A stretch of 64,000 nt of DNA from Selenomonas bovis DSM 23594. GTDB taxonomy: Bacteria; Bacillota; Negativicutes; Selenomonadales; Selenomonadaceae. Each line of letters starts with the position of its first letter. The stretch's first letter is position 1. The notes below the pieces were generated by a model. That model saw only the letters and a program-made list of their open reading frames with translations, did not search any database and was not told where the DNA came from. Both the position numbers and the translations under genes were made by a program. Location: assembly GCF_000381005.1 (NCBI RefSeq), contig NZ_KB908389.1, forward strand, positions 1 through 64,000, written 5' to 3'. Positions 8,053 to 16,703 of this stretch are shown here, piece after piece.

Positions 8053-9396
8053 TTACATCACGATGTGCGCCATGAGGAATCCCATGCAGCAGCCGGTCGA
8101 TACGCCGATCAGGCCGGGGATCATGAAGCTGTGGTTGAGGATATATTTGCCGATGCGCGTCGTACCGGACCGGTCGAAGCCGATGCAGGCGAGGTCGGAG
8201 GGGTACGTGGGCAGGAAGAAATAGCCATAGCAGGCAGAGATGAAGGACATGATGAGCACAGGATCCATGCCGACGCCGAGCGCCATCGGGACGACGATGG
8301 CAATCGCGGCTGCCTGCGAATTCACCAGCTTGGAGGTGACGAACGCGATGATGGCATAGGCCCAGGGATAGGAGGCTACGGCGGTGCCGAGCGCTTCTTT
8401 GAGGACGGTCATGTGAGCGCCGAAATAAGTATTGGCCATCCAGGCGACGCCGTAAACGGAGACGAGGGCGACGATGCCTGAGCGGAATACCTGGCTGTTG
8501 CCGACATCCTTCGCCTTGACGTTGCAGGTCAGGAGGATGGCGGCGCCGACGAGCAGCATGACCATCTGGATGACGGAGGTCATCGAGATCGGTTTCGGTT
8601 TCGCGTCAGCGGAGGCGGCGAAATGCGGCAGCAGATCCGGGAAGTTGCCGAGAACCGCGATGATCAGGATACCGCCGAAGAAGATGAACATGGCGCGGTA
8701 GAACTCCTTGGGCAGGGATTTTCCCTGCAGGGACTCGACATCGCCGTAGACGTATTTCTTGTTCTCAGGATCCTGGATGAACTCCTGGAAGCGCGGATCT
8801 TTCTCGAGGTCCTTGCCGCGGCGGTAGCTCCAGAGGGCGGCGCAGAGCACGCCGAAGCCCGTTGCGGGGATGGAGACCGCGAGGATCTGCAGGACGGTGT
8901 AGTCATAGCCGGCTGCCGCCATGAAACCGATGATGGAGACGACCGCGACGGAGACAGGCGACGCGCAGATGCCCATCTGCGACGCGACGGAGGATACCGC
9001 CATCGGCCGCTCGGGGCGGATGTTCTGCTTGATGGCGATATCGTAGATGATTGGGAACATCGTGTAGACGACATGGCCCGTGCCGCAGAGGACGGTGAGG
9101 AACCAGGTCGTGAGCGGCGCGAGGATCGTGATCTGCTTCGGGTTGCTGCGCAGGAACTGCTCCGCGTATTTCAGCATGACGGTGAGGCCGCCGGATGTCT
9201 GCAGGAAGCCCGCGCAGGTGACGACCGCGAGGATGGTCAGCATGACATCGATCGGCGGCATGCCCGGCTTATACTGGAATACGAACGTGAAGACTACGAG
9301 GCCGATGCCGCTGATGACGGCCAGGCCGATGCCTCCGTGGCGGACGCCGACGAGCAGACAGGCCAAGAGGACAAGGAACCCAAACAACATTTCCAT
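8053..9396 (-). CDS. dcuB: Anaerobic C4-dicarboxylate antiporter DcuB
   Basis: A 447-residue inner-membrane protein with 11-12 hydrophobic segments. Family signatures include LCGTGHVVYTMFPIIYD, NIRPERPMAVSS, SPVSVAVVS, the cytoplasmic stretch ENKKYVYGD and the C-terminal FDRSGTTRIGKYILNHSF. These match DcuB more closely than DcuA. DcuB exchanges external fumarate, malate or aspartate for succinate during fumarate respiration. The AAAGGAG site on the minus strand supports the start at 9396. A 179-bp repeat element begins 30 bp upstream of the gene, so the promoter probably lies inside or beyond it. Confidence 0.93.
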   Translation of the reverse strand: MEMLFGFLVLLACLLVGVRHGGIGLAVISGIGLVVFTFVFQYKPGMPPIDVMLTILAVVTCAGFLQTSGGLTVMLKYAEQFLRSNPKQITILAPLTTWFLTVLCGTGHVVYTMFPIIYDIAIKQNIRPERPMAVSSVASQMGICASPVSVAVVSIIGFMAAAGYDYTVLQILAVSIPATGFGVLCAALWSYRRGKDLEKDPRFQEFIQDPENKKYVYGDVESLQGKSLPKEFYRAMFIFFGGILIIAVLGNFPDLLPHFAASADAKPKPISMTSVIQMVMLLVGAAILLTCNVKAKDVGNSQVFRSGIVALVSVYGVAWMANTYFGAHMTVLKEALGTAVASYPWAYAIIAFVTSKLVNSQAAAIAIVVPMALGVGMDPVLIMSFISACYGYFFLPTYPSDLACIGFDRSGTTRIGKYILNHSFMIPGLIGVSTGCCMGFLMAHIVM

Positions 9397-9425
9397 AGAA
9401 AACTCCTTTAACTCTATTTCCTTTT

Positions 9426-9604
9426 AGGAAGCACTGATTAAATGAGGTGCTCCGGATTTGCGTGGATGCGCTGTATCTCTCTAGGAGACAAACCGGAAGC
9501 GTAGCGGCAAAACGCTCCATCGCGTTTTGTGCTGAGGATTGTAGGGCGACGAGAGGACAGCGCAGACGTGCGAAGACGGAGTGCCGAACTAATCAGCGGT
9601 TCCT
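9426..9604. repeat. Long copy A of a dispersed palindrome-ended element (MITE-like, 179 bp)
   Basis: The element begins AGGAAGCACTGATTA (9426) and ends with the near reverse complement TAATCAGCGGTTCCT (9604). A second long copy lies in inverted orientation at 62224-62403 and agrees over its whole length, at roughly five of six positions by eye, including the conserved GCTGTATCTCTCTAGGAG and CGCTCCATCGCGTTTTG cores. The inner part can form a hairpin (CAAAACGC / GCGTTTTG). It carries no plausible reading frame. The size, terminal inverted repeats and interspersion suggest a miniature transposable or REP-like element. Confidence 0.8.
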
Positions 9605-9941
9605 TTACATGCGTATGCAGAGATTCGTTTGGCATACGTGTTCTGTCATCCCCACCACTTTCCGTCACAAAACGTCAAAGAACTTCACAAGTATTTTAAC
9701 AAATCGCTTTATATAAGTAAATACTAGCTATTATTAAATTTAATAATAATATATTATATTTATTATTTGATAAATTTTGTTCATACTGGCAGTGGCAAGG
9801 AAACAGGAGAGATCCTTCCCGGGGCTTTCTTTTGTGCAGACGGAGTTTGTGCTATCATCTAGTCAGGCGGTAAGACGGCGTGTGGTGTCTCGCCGTTGGC
9901 GCTGTCAGATAGAGAGAATGACCGATCGAGGAGGGATTGCT
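9605..9941. other. Intergenic region with a strongly AT-rich core
   Basis: No gene is visible. A short inverted repeat (CGTATGC near 9612 with GCATACG near 9632) is followed by a nearly pure A/T stretch at about 9714-9778, striking in this GC-rich genome. It may contain the promoters of dcuB (minus) and of the small Cys-rich gene (plus), but no -35/-10 pair can be chosen with confidence. Confidence 0.5.
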
Positions 9942-10169
9942 ATGGAATTATTCCCCAAGCATGAGAGCAAGCTCATCAAGGATACGACGCGCGAGCAGCG
10001 CGAGGAGATTGTGCGGCGGGCGCTGCGGTGCTCGGAGGGGTGCGAGAACTGCACGGGCTGCGCGCTCGGCGCGGGCGACGCTTTCGAGATGTATCGTCCT
10101 TATATCGAAGGAAAGCTCGAGATCCGCGAAATCAACATGCAGTTCCATGCGCGCTATAACGTGCATTGA
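9942..10169 (+). CDS. Small cysteine-rich protein of unknown function
   Basis: A 75-residue soluble protein with a charged N-terminal helix and the cluster CSEGCENCTGC in the middle (about residues 34-44), which could bind a metal or a small Fe-S cluster. I do not recognise a family. The start at 9942 is chosen because GAGGAGGG lies just upstream; the frame extends a further 55 codons upstream but that part is composed of unlikely residues. The gene stands alone between the AT-rich spacer and a decayed oxidoreductase gene. Confidence 0.6.
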   Translation: MELFPKHESKLIKDTTREQREEIVRRALRCSEGCENCTGCALGAGDAFEMYRPYIEGKLEIREINMQFHARYNVH

Positions 10170-10176
10170 AAGGAGA

Positions 10177-10550
10177 AGGTATATAAAAATCAGATTCGCT
10201 ATCGCTGGGCAACGCTCGGCGTCATCGGTCACCAGCTCGCGGAGGCCGTCTCGCTCGCGCGTACCCATGGCGTCGTGCTTGCGTAGGCGCAGACAATCTG
10301 CCACATGCCCATCTGCAAGCGGCTCACCGAGGCGGCGCGGGCGGGGAAATTCGGCCCGCTGTGCGCCATCACGATGCATTTCGGCAGCTACAAGCCCTAC
10401 GATATGCATAATCGCTTTTTTAATCGCCAGCTCGCAGGCGGTGCATTGTTCGACATCGGCGTTTACGCGCTTTCGTTCGTGCGTCTCTTCCTGAGTTCCT
10501 GCCCGGACGAGGTGATTACGCAGGTGAATGAAGTACCCTGGGAGGGGTGA
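10177..10550 (+). pseudogene. Remnant of a Gfo/Idh/MocA family oxidoreductase
   Basis: Two pieces of a dinucleotide-dependent oxidoreductase can be read. The first (about 10185-10283) translates to QIRYRWATLGVIG and then QLAEAVSLARTHGVVLA, resembling a Rossmann start, and ends at a stop codon at 10284. The second (10305-10550) contains GKFGPLCAITMHFGSYKPYD, then GGALFDIGVYALSFVRLFL, matching the C-terminal half of the family. The middle, including the EKP motif, is missing. It therefore looks like an internally deleted, inactive gene. An intact member of the family lies at 27221-28237. Confidence 0.72.
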
Positions 10551-10743
10551 CCTTGGCGATACAGCTGTGCTCAGGCCGACGTATGATGCCATCAGCCATG
10601 GTTATCGCGGCTGGGAAGTCGGCATGAACTACACAGTATTCAAGAACATTCTCGCGACGCTCCGCTATGGCGACAACAAGCAGCTCAGGGATGATACGAC
10701 GAAGGATAAGATTCTCTTCGGCCGCGTGGAATTCTTCTTCTAA
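10551..10743 (+). pseudogene. C-terminal remnant of an SLH-type outer-membrane porin
   Basis: The last 45 or so codons before the stop at 10741-10743 read GYRGWEVGMNYTVFKNI, then LRYGDNKQL and GRVEFFF. They align well with the C-terminus of the intact porin downstream (GIEGGVSWTVFRNIQF, then FARFDVFF), including the terminal Phe of outer-membrane barrels. No SLH or signal-peptide part precedes it; the fragment is joined directly to the oxidoreductase remnant. It is best explained as the tail left by a deletion that fused two genes. Confidence 0.72.
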
Positions 10744-10770
10744 GGAACCGCTGGATTGCTCAGTGCTTCC
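10743..10770. repeat. Short copy B of the AGGAA-TTCC palindromic element
   Basis: AGGAACCGCTG at 10743 is mirrored by CAGTGCTTCC ending 10770. It begins at the last base of the porin remnant's stop codon. It has the same ends as the 179-bp element at 9426 but only a few bases between them. Confidence 0.6.
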
Positions 10771-10886
10771 CTAAGCCTGTCCGATGCTTCCCGTGCGGCT
10801 GTTGGCCCTCGCGGATGTCGTATCTGGGGGCCTTTCGGGCTGCTGCTGTCAGCAGTTCGCCACAACAGTACATTTCTCTTACCTTT

Positions 10887-10916
10887 GCATCCGTCTTTGT
10901 CAGGCGGATGCTTTTT
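10887..10916 (+). terminator. Rho-independent terminator
   Basis: GCATCCG (10887-10893) pairs with GCGGATGC (ending 10911), followed by TTTTT. It lies about 145 bp after the porin remnant and isolates the intact porin promoter from upstream transcription. The rest of 10771-11163 holds only this hairpin, the porin promoter and its leader. Confidence 0.75.
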
Positions 10917-11025
10917 CTTGGTGGAATCGATGTGGTCGAAATACTGTCTTTCCTGTCTCTGACGGCTTTTTCCCATCTAAAGAGTAGTTATTTCTAAAAC
11001 ATTTCACGGAATAATAAAAAATATA

Positions 11026-11054
11026 TTGCGAAACTGATTCCAGTATGCTATAAT
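11026..11054 (+). promoter_or_regulatory. Promoter of the SLH porin
   Basis: TTGCGA (11026-11031), a 17-bp spacer and a consensus TATAAT (11049-11054). Transcription would start near 11061, giving an untranslated leader of about 100 nt, common for abundant outer-membrane proteins. Confidence 0.82.
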
Positions 11055-11163
11055 CAGTCGTGATATGGGAACAGTTCCACAAAAGGAAACGAGGAAACTT
11101 GGAGACGATCCCATGAAAGAATAGAGCGCAGGAAATGCGCCAGATGATTCAGGGGGATTCATT

Positions 11164-12477
11164 ATGAAAAAGACACTGCTCACTGCATGCACGGCGGCAC
11201 TTGTCGCTGGCGCTACCACGACGGCATTCGCCGCGGCGAATCCGTTCAGCGATGTGCCCGAGGGACATTGGGCGTACGATGCTGTCTCGCAGCTCGCTGC
11301 CGACGGCGTCATCGATGGCTACGGTGATACGACGTTCCAGGGCAATAAGAACATCACGCGCTACGAAATGGCGCAGATGGTTGCTCGCGCGATGGCGAAG
11401 AAGGATGTCTCCGCCGCGGACAAGGCGACACTCGACAAGCTCGCTGCGGAGTTCGCTGATGAGCTCAACAACCTCGGCGTACGCGTTGCGAACCTCGAGA
11501 AGCATGCCGACAAAGTGAAGTGGGGCGGCGTATTCGAATATACATACACGAGCACGCGCCATGATACACAGTCGTCGCAGACGAAGCATAAGAAGAATGT
11601 GGACGAGTATGTGTTCCGTCTCGAGCCGGTGGCAGAGGTCAATGACCATTGGAACGTGCATGTGCGCATCGATGCGAACGGCAATTTCAATGACGATACG
11701 GCTGGTACGGCGGATCTCAAGCGCGTCTGGGCAGAGGGGCAGTACGGCAAGCTCAACATGAAGTTCGGCAAGCTGCCGAATGCCGTCAACCTCATCTCCA
11801 TCACGGATGATCCGTTCTCCGGCGCGGCCATCAGCTACGGCGATAAGTGGAAGGTCACAGCGGAGGCAGGGCGCATTGACGATTCGCAATTCGGTGACAT
11901 GAGCCGCGACAAGAACGGCTTCACCGGCACGGCGGATGCTTTTTCGGGCAACGATGATACGGCGAGCTACCAAGCACTTATGGTGAGCCATACCTCCGGA
12001 AAGTTCGCGGGCGATGCCGCGTATCAGCATCTTTCCGATACGTTCAACCAGGCGGCGCTGCCAGTTGCCTACTATAATAATCAGCTGGACCGCAAGGATT
12101 ACAAGGCGGACATCTGGTCGCTCAAGGGGACGTATCGTTTCGACAAGAACGATTTCCTCAAGGTCGAGTACGCGAAGAATGCGAGGGCCGACAACGAGGA
12201 TACGTCGTACAGCTTCGAGTATGATTACAAGGGCGCGACCGCGCAAAACCCGGGCAGCTGGGGCATGTATCTCGCCTACCGCAATCTCGGCCAGTACGCG
12301 TCGCCCTGGGGCACTTACGGCGATGGGGTAGACAACGGACAGAAGGGCATCGAGGGCGGCGTCTCCTGGACGGTTTTCCGCAACATCCAGTTCTTCGCGA
12401 AGTACTTTAACGGCAAGGATCGCGTAGCGGACAAGGATGCGCAGAAGCTTTTCGCGCGCTTCGACGTATTCTTTTGA
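11164..12477 (+). CDS. Outer-membrane porin with S-layer-homology (SLH) domain
   Basis: A 437-residue precursor with a signal peptide (about 1-23, cleavage after AFA). One SLH domain follows (NPFSDVPEGHWAYDAVSQLAADGVIDGYGD with ITRYEMAQMVARAMAK, about 26-78), then a short coiled coil (about 84-115) and a beta-barrel region of alternating aromatic strands ending in Phe. This is the architecture of the major outer-membrane proteins of Selenomonas and Veillonella (Mep45/OmpM type), where the SLH domain binds polyamine-modified peptidoglycan and tethers the outer membrane. It has a GGGGG site before the ATG, its own promoter and its own terminator. Confidence 0.93.
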   Translation: MKKTLLTACTAALVAGATTTAFAAANPFSDVPEGHWAYDAVSQLAADGVIDGYGDTTFQGNKNITRYEMAQMVARAMAKKDVSAADKATLDKLAAEFADELNNLGVRVANLEKHADKVKWGGVFEYTYTSTRHDTQSSQTKHKKNVDEYVFRLEPVAEVNDHWNVHVRIDANGNFNDDTAGTADLKRVWAEGQYGKLNMKFGKLPNAVNLISITDDPFSGAAISYGDKWKVTAEAGRIDDSQFGDMSRDKNGFTGTADAFSGNDDTASYQALMVSHTSGKFAGDAAYQHLSDTFNQAALPVAYYNNQLDRKDYKADIWSLKGTYRFDKNDFLKVEYAKNARADNEDTSYSFEYDYKGATAQNPGSWGMYLAYRNLGQYASPWGTYGDGVDNGQKGIEGGVSWTVFRNIQFFAKYFNGKDRVADKDAQKLFARFDVFF

Positions 12478-12511
12478 GATACCTTTGCCAACATCTTTCA
12501 GATCCTATCAG

Positions 12512-12537
12512 AGAGGCTCCTCCGGGGCCTCTTTTTT
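12512..12537 (+). terminator. Terminator of the SLH porin gene
   Basis: AGAGGC (12512-12517) pairs with GCCTCT (12527-12532), followed by TTTTTT. It sits 35 bp after the porin stop. Confidence 0.82.
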
Positions 12538-12559
12538 GTCGTATGCCGCAGGGGGCGGC

Positions 12560-12588
12560 TTGACAATTTTTTATGGGATTGATACCAT
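12560..12588 (+). promoter_or_regulatory. Promoter of the LacI-type regulator
   Basis: TTGACA (12560-12565), a 17-bp spacer and TACCAT (12583-12588). The sequence GATACCATTACTAAC overlapping the -10 could be an autoregulatory operator, but no clear palindrome is visible. Confidence 0.6.
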
Positions 12589-12662
12589 TACTAACAATAG
12601 GAAGCGAAACGAAAAGCGCAGCGGACAAGCTTCCGATTTATTGAAAACAGGAGCTGAAGGGT

Positions 12663-13715
12663 ATGAGGAAGGATAGCGGCGCGGGCACGCAGAAGGTTAC
12701 GATCCAGGATATCGCAGATCTCGCGGGCGTATCGAAGAGTACGGTATCGCGCTATCTCAATCAGGGTTATATCAGCGAGGCAAAGGCGGCGCGCATCCGC
12801 GCGGTCATCGAGCAGACGGGTTATCAGGCGAATTTCTTCGCGAAACGGCTCAAGATGAAGCGGAGCAAGCTCATCGGTATCGTGTTGCCGCGTATGGATT
12901 CCGTCTCGGTCGGCAAGCTGCTCTCAGGCATTGGCCGCATTCTGGAGCCTGCTGGCTACCAGGGCATCCTGCTCGTGAGCCAGCTGCAGGAAGAGAAGGA
13001 GCTCGAGAATATCGTGAAGTTCTCCCAGCAGGGGGTCGATGGCATCATCGTCGATTCCGTCGGCATCACGCCCCGGCATGTCGCGCTGACGCGGCAGATC
13101 GATATGCCGCTCGTCTATACGGGCCAGCAGAGGGAAGGGCTGCGCTGCCTCAAGATCGACGACTATGCGGCGGGCAGGCTCATGGGCGCGTATCTGAGGC
13201 AGATGGGGCACGTGCGCGCCGTGTTCCTCGGCGTTTCGGAAAAGGACCGCGCCGTCGGCATTGACCGCAAGCAGGGCTTCATCGATGCGTTCGCGGAGGG
13301 GCGGCCAGAGGCGCATGTGACCTTCATGGAGACGGGCTTCGATTTTTTTTCGGCGTACAACCGCGGCCCGGAACTCCTGACGGCTGGCGCGACGGTGATC
13401 GTCGGTGCGACGGACAATATCAGTCTCGGCGTCCTGCGCTATTTTCACGAACGTGGGATCCGCGTGCCGGATGATATCTCCGTCGCGGGCTTCGGCGGTT
13501 ACGATGTGGGTGCCGTCGTCTACCCGGCACTCACATCGGTGTATTTTGACTACGAGCTCGTGGGCATGAAGACGGCGCAGTACATGCTTGATGCCATCAC
13601 GGGCGCGACGAGTCATCTCGGCGGTCTGCCGTTGCATTTCCTGGAGCGCGAGAGCGTGCGCCGCGTCGGTGTACAGGCGCCTGTGGGCAGTGTCTCTTGC
13701 ACCACGCTCGTATGA
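12663..13715 (+). CDS. LacI family transcriptional regulator
   Basis: A 350-residue repressor/activator. The N-terminal helix-turn-helix reads TIQDIADLAGVSKSTVSRYLNQGYIS (about 13-38). A hinge follows, and then a periplasmic-binding-protein-like effector domain from about residue 69 (KLIGIVLPRMDS), with the typical DDISVAGFGGYDVG loop near 280. Similarity to sucrose-type regulators (ScrR group) is apparent from the hinge and effector domain, but the ligand is uncertain. It stands alone; no sugar transport or hydrolase genes adjoin it, so its targets lie elsewhere. Confidence 0.88.
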   Translation: MRKDSGAGTQKVTIQDIADLAGVSKSTVSRYLNQGYISEAKAARIRAVIEQTGYQANFFAKRLKMKRSKLIGIVLPRMDSVSVGKLLSGIGRILEPAGYQGILLVSQLQEEKELENIVKFSQQGVDGIIVDSVGITPRHVALTRQIDMPLVYTGQQREGLRCLKIDDYAAGRLMGAYLRQMGHVRAVFLGVSEKDRAVGIDRKQGFIDAFAEGRPEAHVTFMETGFDFFSAYNRGPELLTAGATVIVGATDNISLGVLRYFHERGIRVPDDISVAGFGGYDVGAVVYPALTSVYFDYELVGMKTAQYMLDAITGATSHLGGLPLHFLERESVRRVGVQAPVGSVSCTTLV

Positions 13716-13748
13716 GCAGCGGAGGAGGAATTTTCCTGCTGGGATTTC

Positions 13749-13777
13749 TTGACATCTTCTGGCCGCTATGTTATAGT
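13749..13777 (+). promoter_or_regulatory. Promoter of rplU-prp-rpmA
   Basis: TTGACA (13749-13754), a 17-bp spacer and TATAGT (13772-13777). It leaves a leader of about 150 nt before rplU. Confidence 0.82.
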
Positions 13778-13784
13778 CATTCAA

Positions 13785-13936
13785 TGTAGACGCAAAAAGT
13801 GTGTCTCCGATTGGGCAGTTCCTGCCCATCCCCAACCGCACGACGAGGTAGCAGGAAGCGCCGAGTGAATCAGTGATTCCTCAAGTCAGCATACGCTGCA
13901 CCGCAGTCGGCGAGTAATCGACAGGGAGGTGTTTTC
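13785..13936 (+). promoter_or_regulatory. Leader of the L21 operon, with embedded short palindromic element
   Basis: The roughly 150-nt untranslated leader holds a GGGCAGTTCCTGCCC hairpin (about 13813-13827) and a 29-bp element AGGAAGCGCC to CAGTGATTCCT (13853-13881). The latter resembles the AGGAA-TTCCT repeat family of this window. Ribosomal-protein L21 leaders that bind L21 are known in Firmicutes; whether this one belongs to that class needs a covariance search. Confidence 0.45.
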
Positions 13937-14248
13937 ATGTACGCAATCATTAAGACGGGCGGCAAGCAGTATAAGGTTTCCGAGGGTGATGTCATCACGG
14001 TCGAGAAGCTCGCTGCCGCAGAAGGCGACGCTGTCACGTTCGACGAAGTCCTGACGGTGGTGAATGACGGCGATGTCAAGGTCGGCACGCCGGTCATCGC
14101 GGGCGCGAAGGTGACGGGCAAAGTCGAGGCCCAGGGCAAAGGCAAGAAGATCCGCATCTTCAAGTACAAGGCGAAGTCGAATTATCGCAAGCGTCAGGGT
14201 CATCGTCAGCCGTTCACGAAGGTGACGATCGAGAAGATCGAGGCCTGA
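13937..14248 (+). CDS. rplU: 50S ribosomal protein L21
   Basis: A 103-residue ribosomal protein, the standard length. It begins [18 protein letters not shown] and ends [20 protein letters not shown], both diagnostic of L21. It binds 23S rRNA in the large subunit. An AGGGAGGTG site precedes the ATG. The next gene, prp, starts within its stop codon, and rpmA follows, the conserved Firmicutes order rplU-prp-rpmA. Confidence 0.97.
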   Translation: MYAIIKTGGKQYKVSEGDVITVEKLAAAEGDAVTFDEVLTVVNDGDVKVGTPVIAGAKVTGKVEAQGKGKKIRIFKYKAKSNYRKRQGHRQPFTKVTIEKIEA

Positions 14249-14574
14249 TGATCCAGGTACGCATTTTTCGTCAGGCGGATGGGAGGATTACGGGCTTCGA
14301 CGTGTCGGGCCACAGCGGCACGGCATGCGCGGGCGAGGACATCGTCTGCGCCGGTGTCTCGTCCCTCACGGATTCCGCCTATCTCGGCATCACGGAGTAT
14401 CTGCATCGAAAGGTCAGATCGATAGACTCGAGCGGGAAGCTCCAATTGATGCTTGAGGACCGTCCCGATGAGCGGACGGAAGCAATTCTTGAGACCATGC
14501 TCCTGGGGCTTACGGCGATTGCCGAAGCGTATCCAAGGGCTGTACGGATTACCGGGGAGCAGTCTGCGCGGTGA
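14248..14574 (+). CDS. prp: Ribosomal-processing cysteine protease Prp
   Basis: A 108-residue protein (YsxB family). The catalytic His and Cys are in the signatures SGHSG (about residue 22) and EDIVCAGVS (Cys about residue 34). Prp removes the N-terminal extension of ribosomal protein L27 in Firmicutes. The gene overlaps rplU and precedes rpmA, whose product carries the expected cleavable extension, so the protease and substrate are encoded together. Confidence 0.93.
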   Translation: MIQVRIFRQADGRITGFDVSGHSGTACAGEDIVCAGVSSLTDSAYLGITEYLHRKVRSIDSSGKLQLMLEDRPDERTEAILETMLLGLTAIAEAYPRAVRITGEQSAR

Positions 14575-14614
14575 GCCGCCAGGCTGCGTCCCCGAGCGAG
14601 CGGAGGTGAATCTC

Positions 14615-14905
14615 ATGTTCATGTTCAATCTGCAGCGCTTCGCGCATAAGAAGGGCGTCAGCTCCACGCGCAACGGCCGCGACAGCGAGTCGAAGCGCCT
14701 CGGCGTCAAGGAGCAGGCCGGTACGCTTGTCACGGCCGGCAGCATCCTCGTTCGTCAGCGCGGCACGCATTTCCATCCGGGCCACAACGTCGGTATCGGC
14801 AAGGATGACACGCTGTTCGCCAAGGTGGCCGGCAAGGTCGCTTTCGAGCGGAAGGGCAAGTACAATCGTCAGATCAGCGTCTACACGGCTGAAGAGGCGA
14901 TGTAA
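14615..14905 (+). CDS. rpmA: 50S ribosomal protein L27, precursor form
   Basis: A 96-residue protein. The mature L27 core starts at [15 protein letters not shown] and continues [20 protein letters not shown], then FHPGHNVG. It is preceded by MFMFNLQRF, the Prp cleavage motif of Firmicutes. The start ATG 14615 is six bases after GGAGGTG; an internal ATG at 14621 would still keep the motif. L27 reaches the peptidyl-transferase centre, so cleavage before assembly is functionally important. Confidence 0.96.
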   Translation: MFMFNLQRFAHKKGVSSTRNGRDSESKRLGVKEQAGTLVTAGSILVRQRGTHFHPGHNVGIGKDDTLFAKVAGKVAFERKGKYNRQISVYTAEEAM

Positions 14906-14916
14906 TAGAAATACGG

Positions 14917-14953
14917 TACCTGCGCTGCCAAAGGGGGCGCAGGTATTGTTATA
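14917..14953 (+). terminator. Probable terminator of the L21-L27 operon
   Basis: TACCTGCGC (14917-14925) pairs with GCGCAGGTA (14937-14945) and is followed by TTGTTATATT. The T-run is imperfect. Confidence 0.6.
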
Positions 14954-15006
14954 TTCGTCAGGGATTTCCGTGGGCGTCAACTTTGGGGGCGTGGCGGTGG
15001 TTCCTC

Positions 15007-15035
15007 AGGTGGCACTGATGCGCTCAGTGTTTCCT
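15007..15035. repeat. Short copy D of the palindromic element (29 bp)
   Basis: AGGTGGCACTGA (15007) is mirrored by TCAGTGTTTCCT (ending 15035), with a five-base centre. The CACTGA/TCAGTG arms are perfect, as in other family members. Confidence 0.6.
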
Positions 15036-15055
15036 AAAAACGACGTTAAGTTGCG

Positions 15056-15111
15056 TTGTGATGTATGAAAACCCGGTATTGCACGCAATGCCGGGTTTTC
15101 ATACATCACAA
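15056..15111. repeat. 26-bp inverted repeat hairpin
   Basis: Positions 15056-15081 are the reverse complement of 15086-15111 except for one T/C difference that still allows a G-U pair; the loop is CACG. Each arm runs from TTGTGATGTATG outward to CCGG near the loop. It is far longer than a normal terminator stem and abuts the first unit of the 108-bp tandem array. Confidence 0.85.
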
Positions 15112-15370
15112 ACTACATGCACAAACGTCCACTTTGTGGACATTGTGCATCGCCCTTACAGTAAATCCAGCCAATCACGCTGCGCCTGCGGCTTGCGTTC
15201 TTGGGGATTTACATAGCAAACTACATGCACAAACGTCCACTTTGTGGACATTGTGCATCGCCCTTGCAGTAAATCCAGCCAATCGCGCTGCGCCTGCGGC
15301 TTGCGTTCTTGGGGATTTACATAGCAAACTACATGCACAAACGTCCGCTTTGCGGACATTGTGCGTCGCT
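15109..15370. repeat. 108-bp tandem repeat, two full and one partial copy
   Basis: Units start at 15109, 15217 and 15325, each opening CAAACTACATGCACAAACG. Units 1 and 2 are almost identical; unit 3 stops after about 46 bases, just before obgE. Every unit has a hairpin, TGCACAA-ac-GTCCAC-ttt-GTGGAC-a-TTGTGCA; in unit 3 the inner pair is GTCCGC/GCGGAC, a compensatory change. Units 1-2 also hold GTAAATCC / GGATTTAC arms around a GC-rich centre. Confidence 0.9.
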
Positions 15371-15374
15371 ATGA

Positions 15375-16682
<1,308 letters not shown>

Positions 16683-16703
16683 CCGCAGGGAGGAGGAACA
16701 TTT

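Noticed and set aside
9447-9716. Small ORFs inside and beside the long repeat element
   Set aside because: They have no ribosome-binding site, differ between the two copies of the element and give no recognisable protein.
15109-15370. Possible CRISPR array
   Set aside because: The 108-bp units are contiguous and nearly identical throughout, with no unique spacers, and no cas genes are nearby. It is a tandem repeat.
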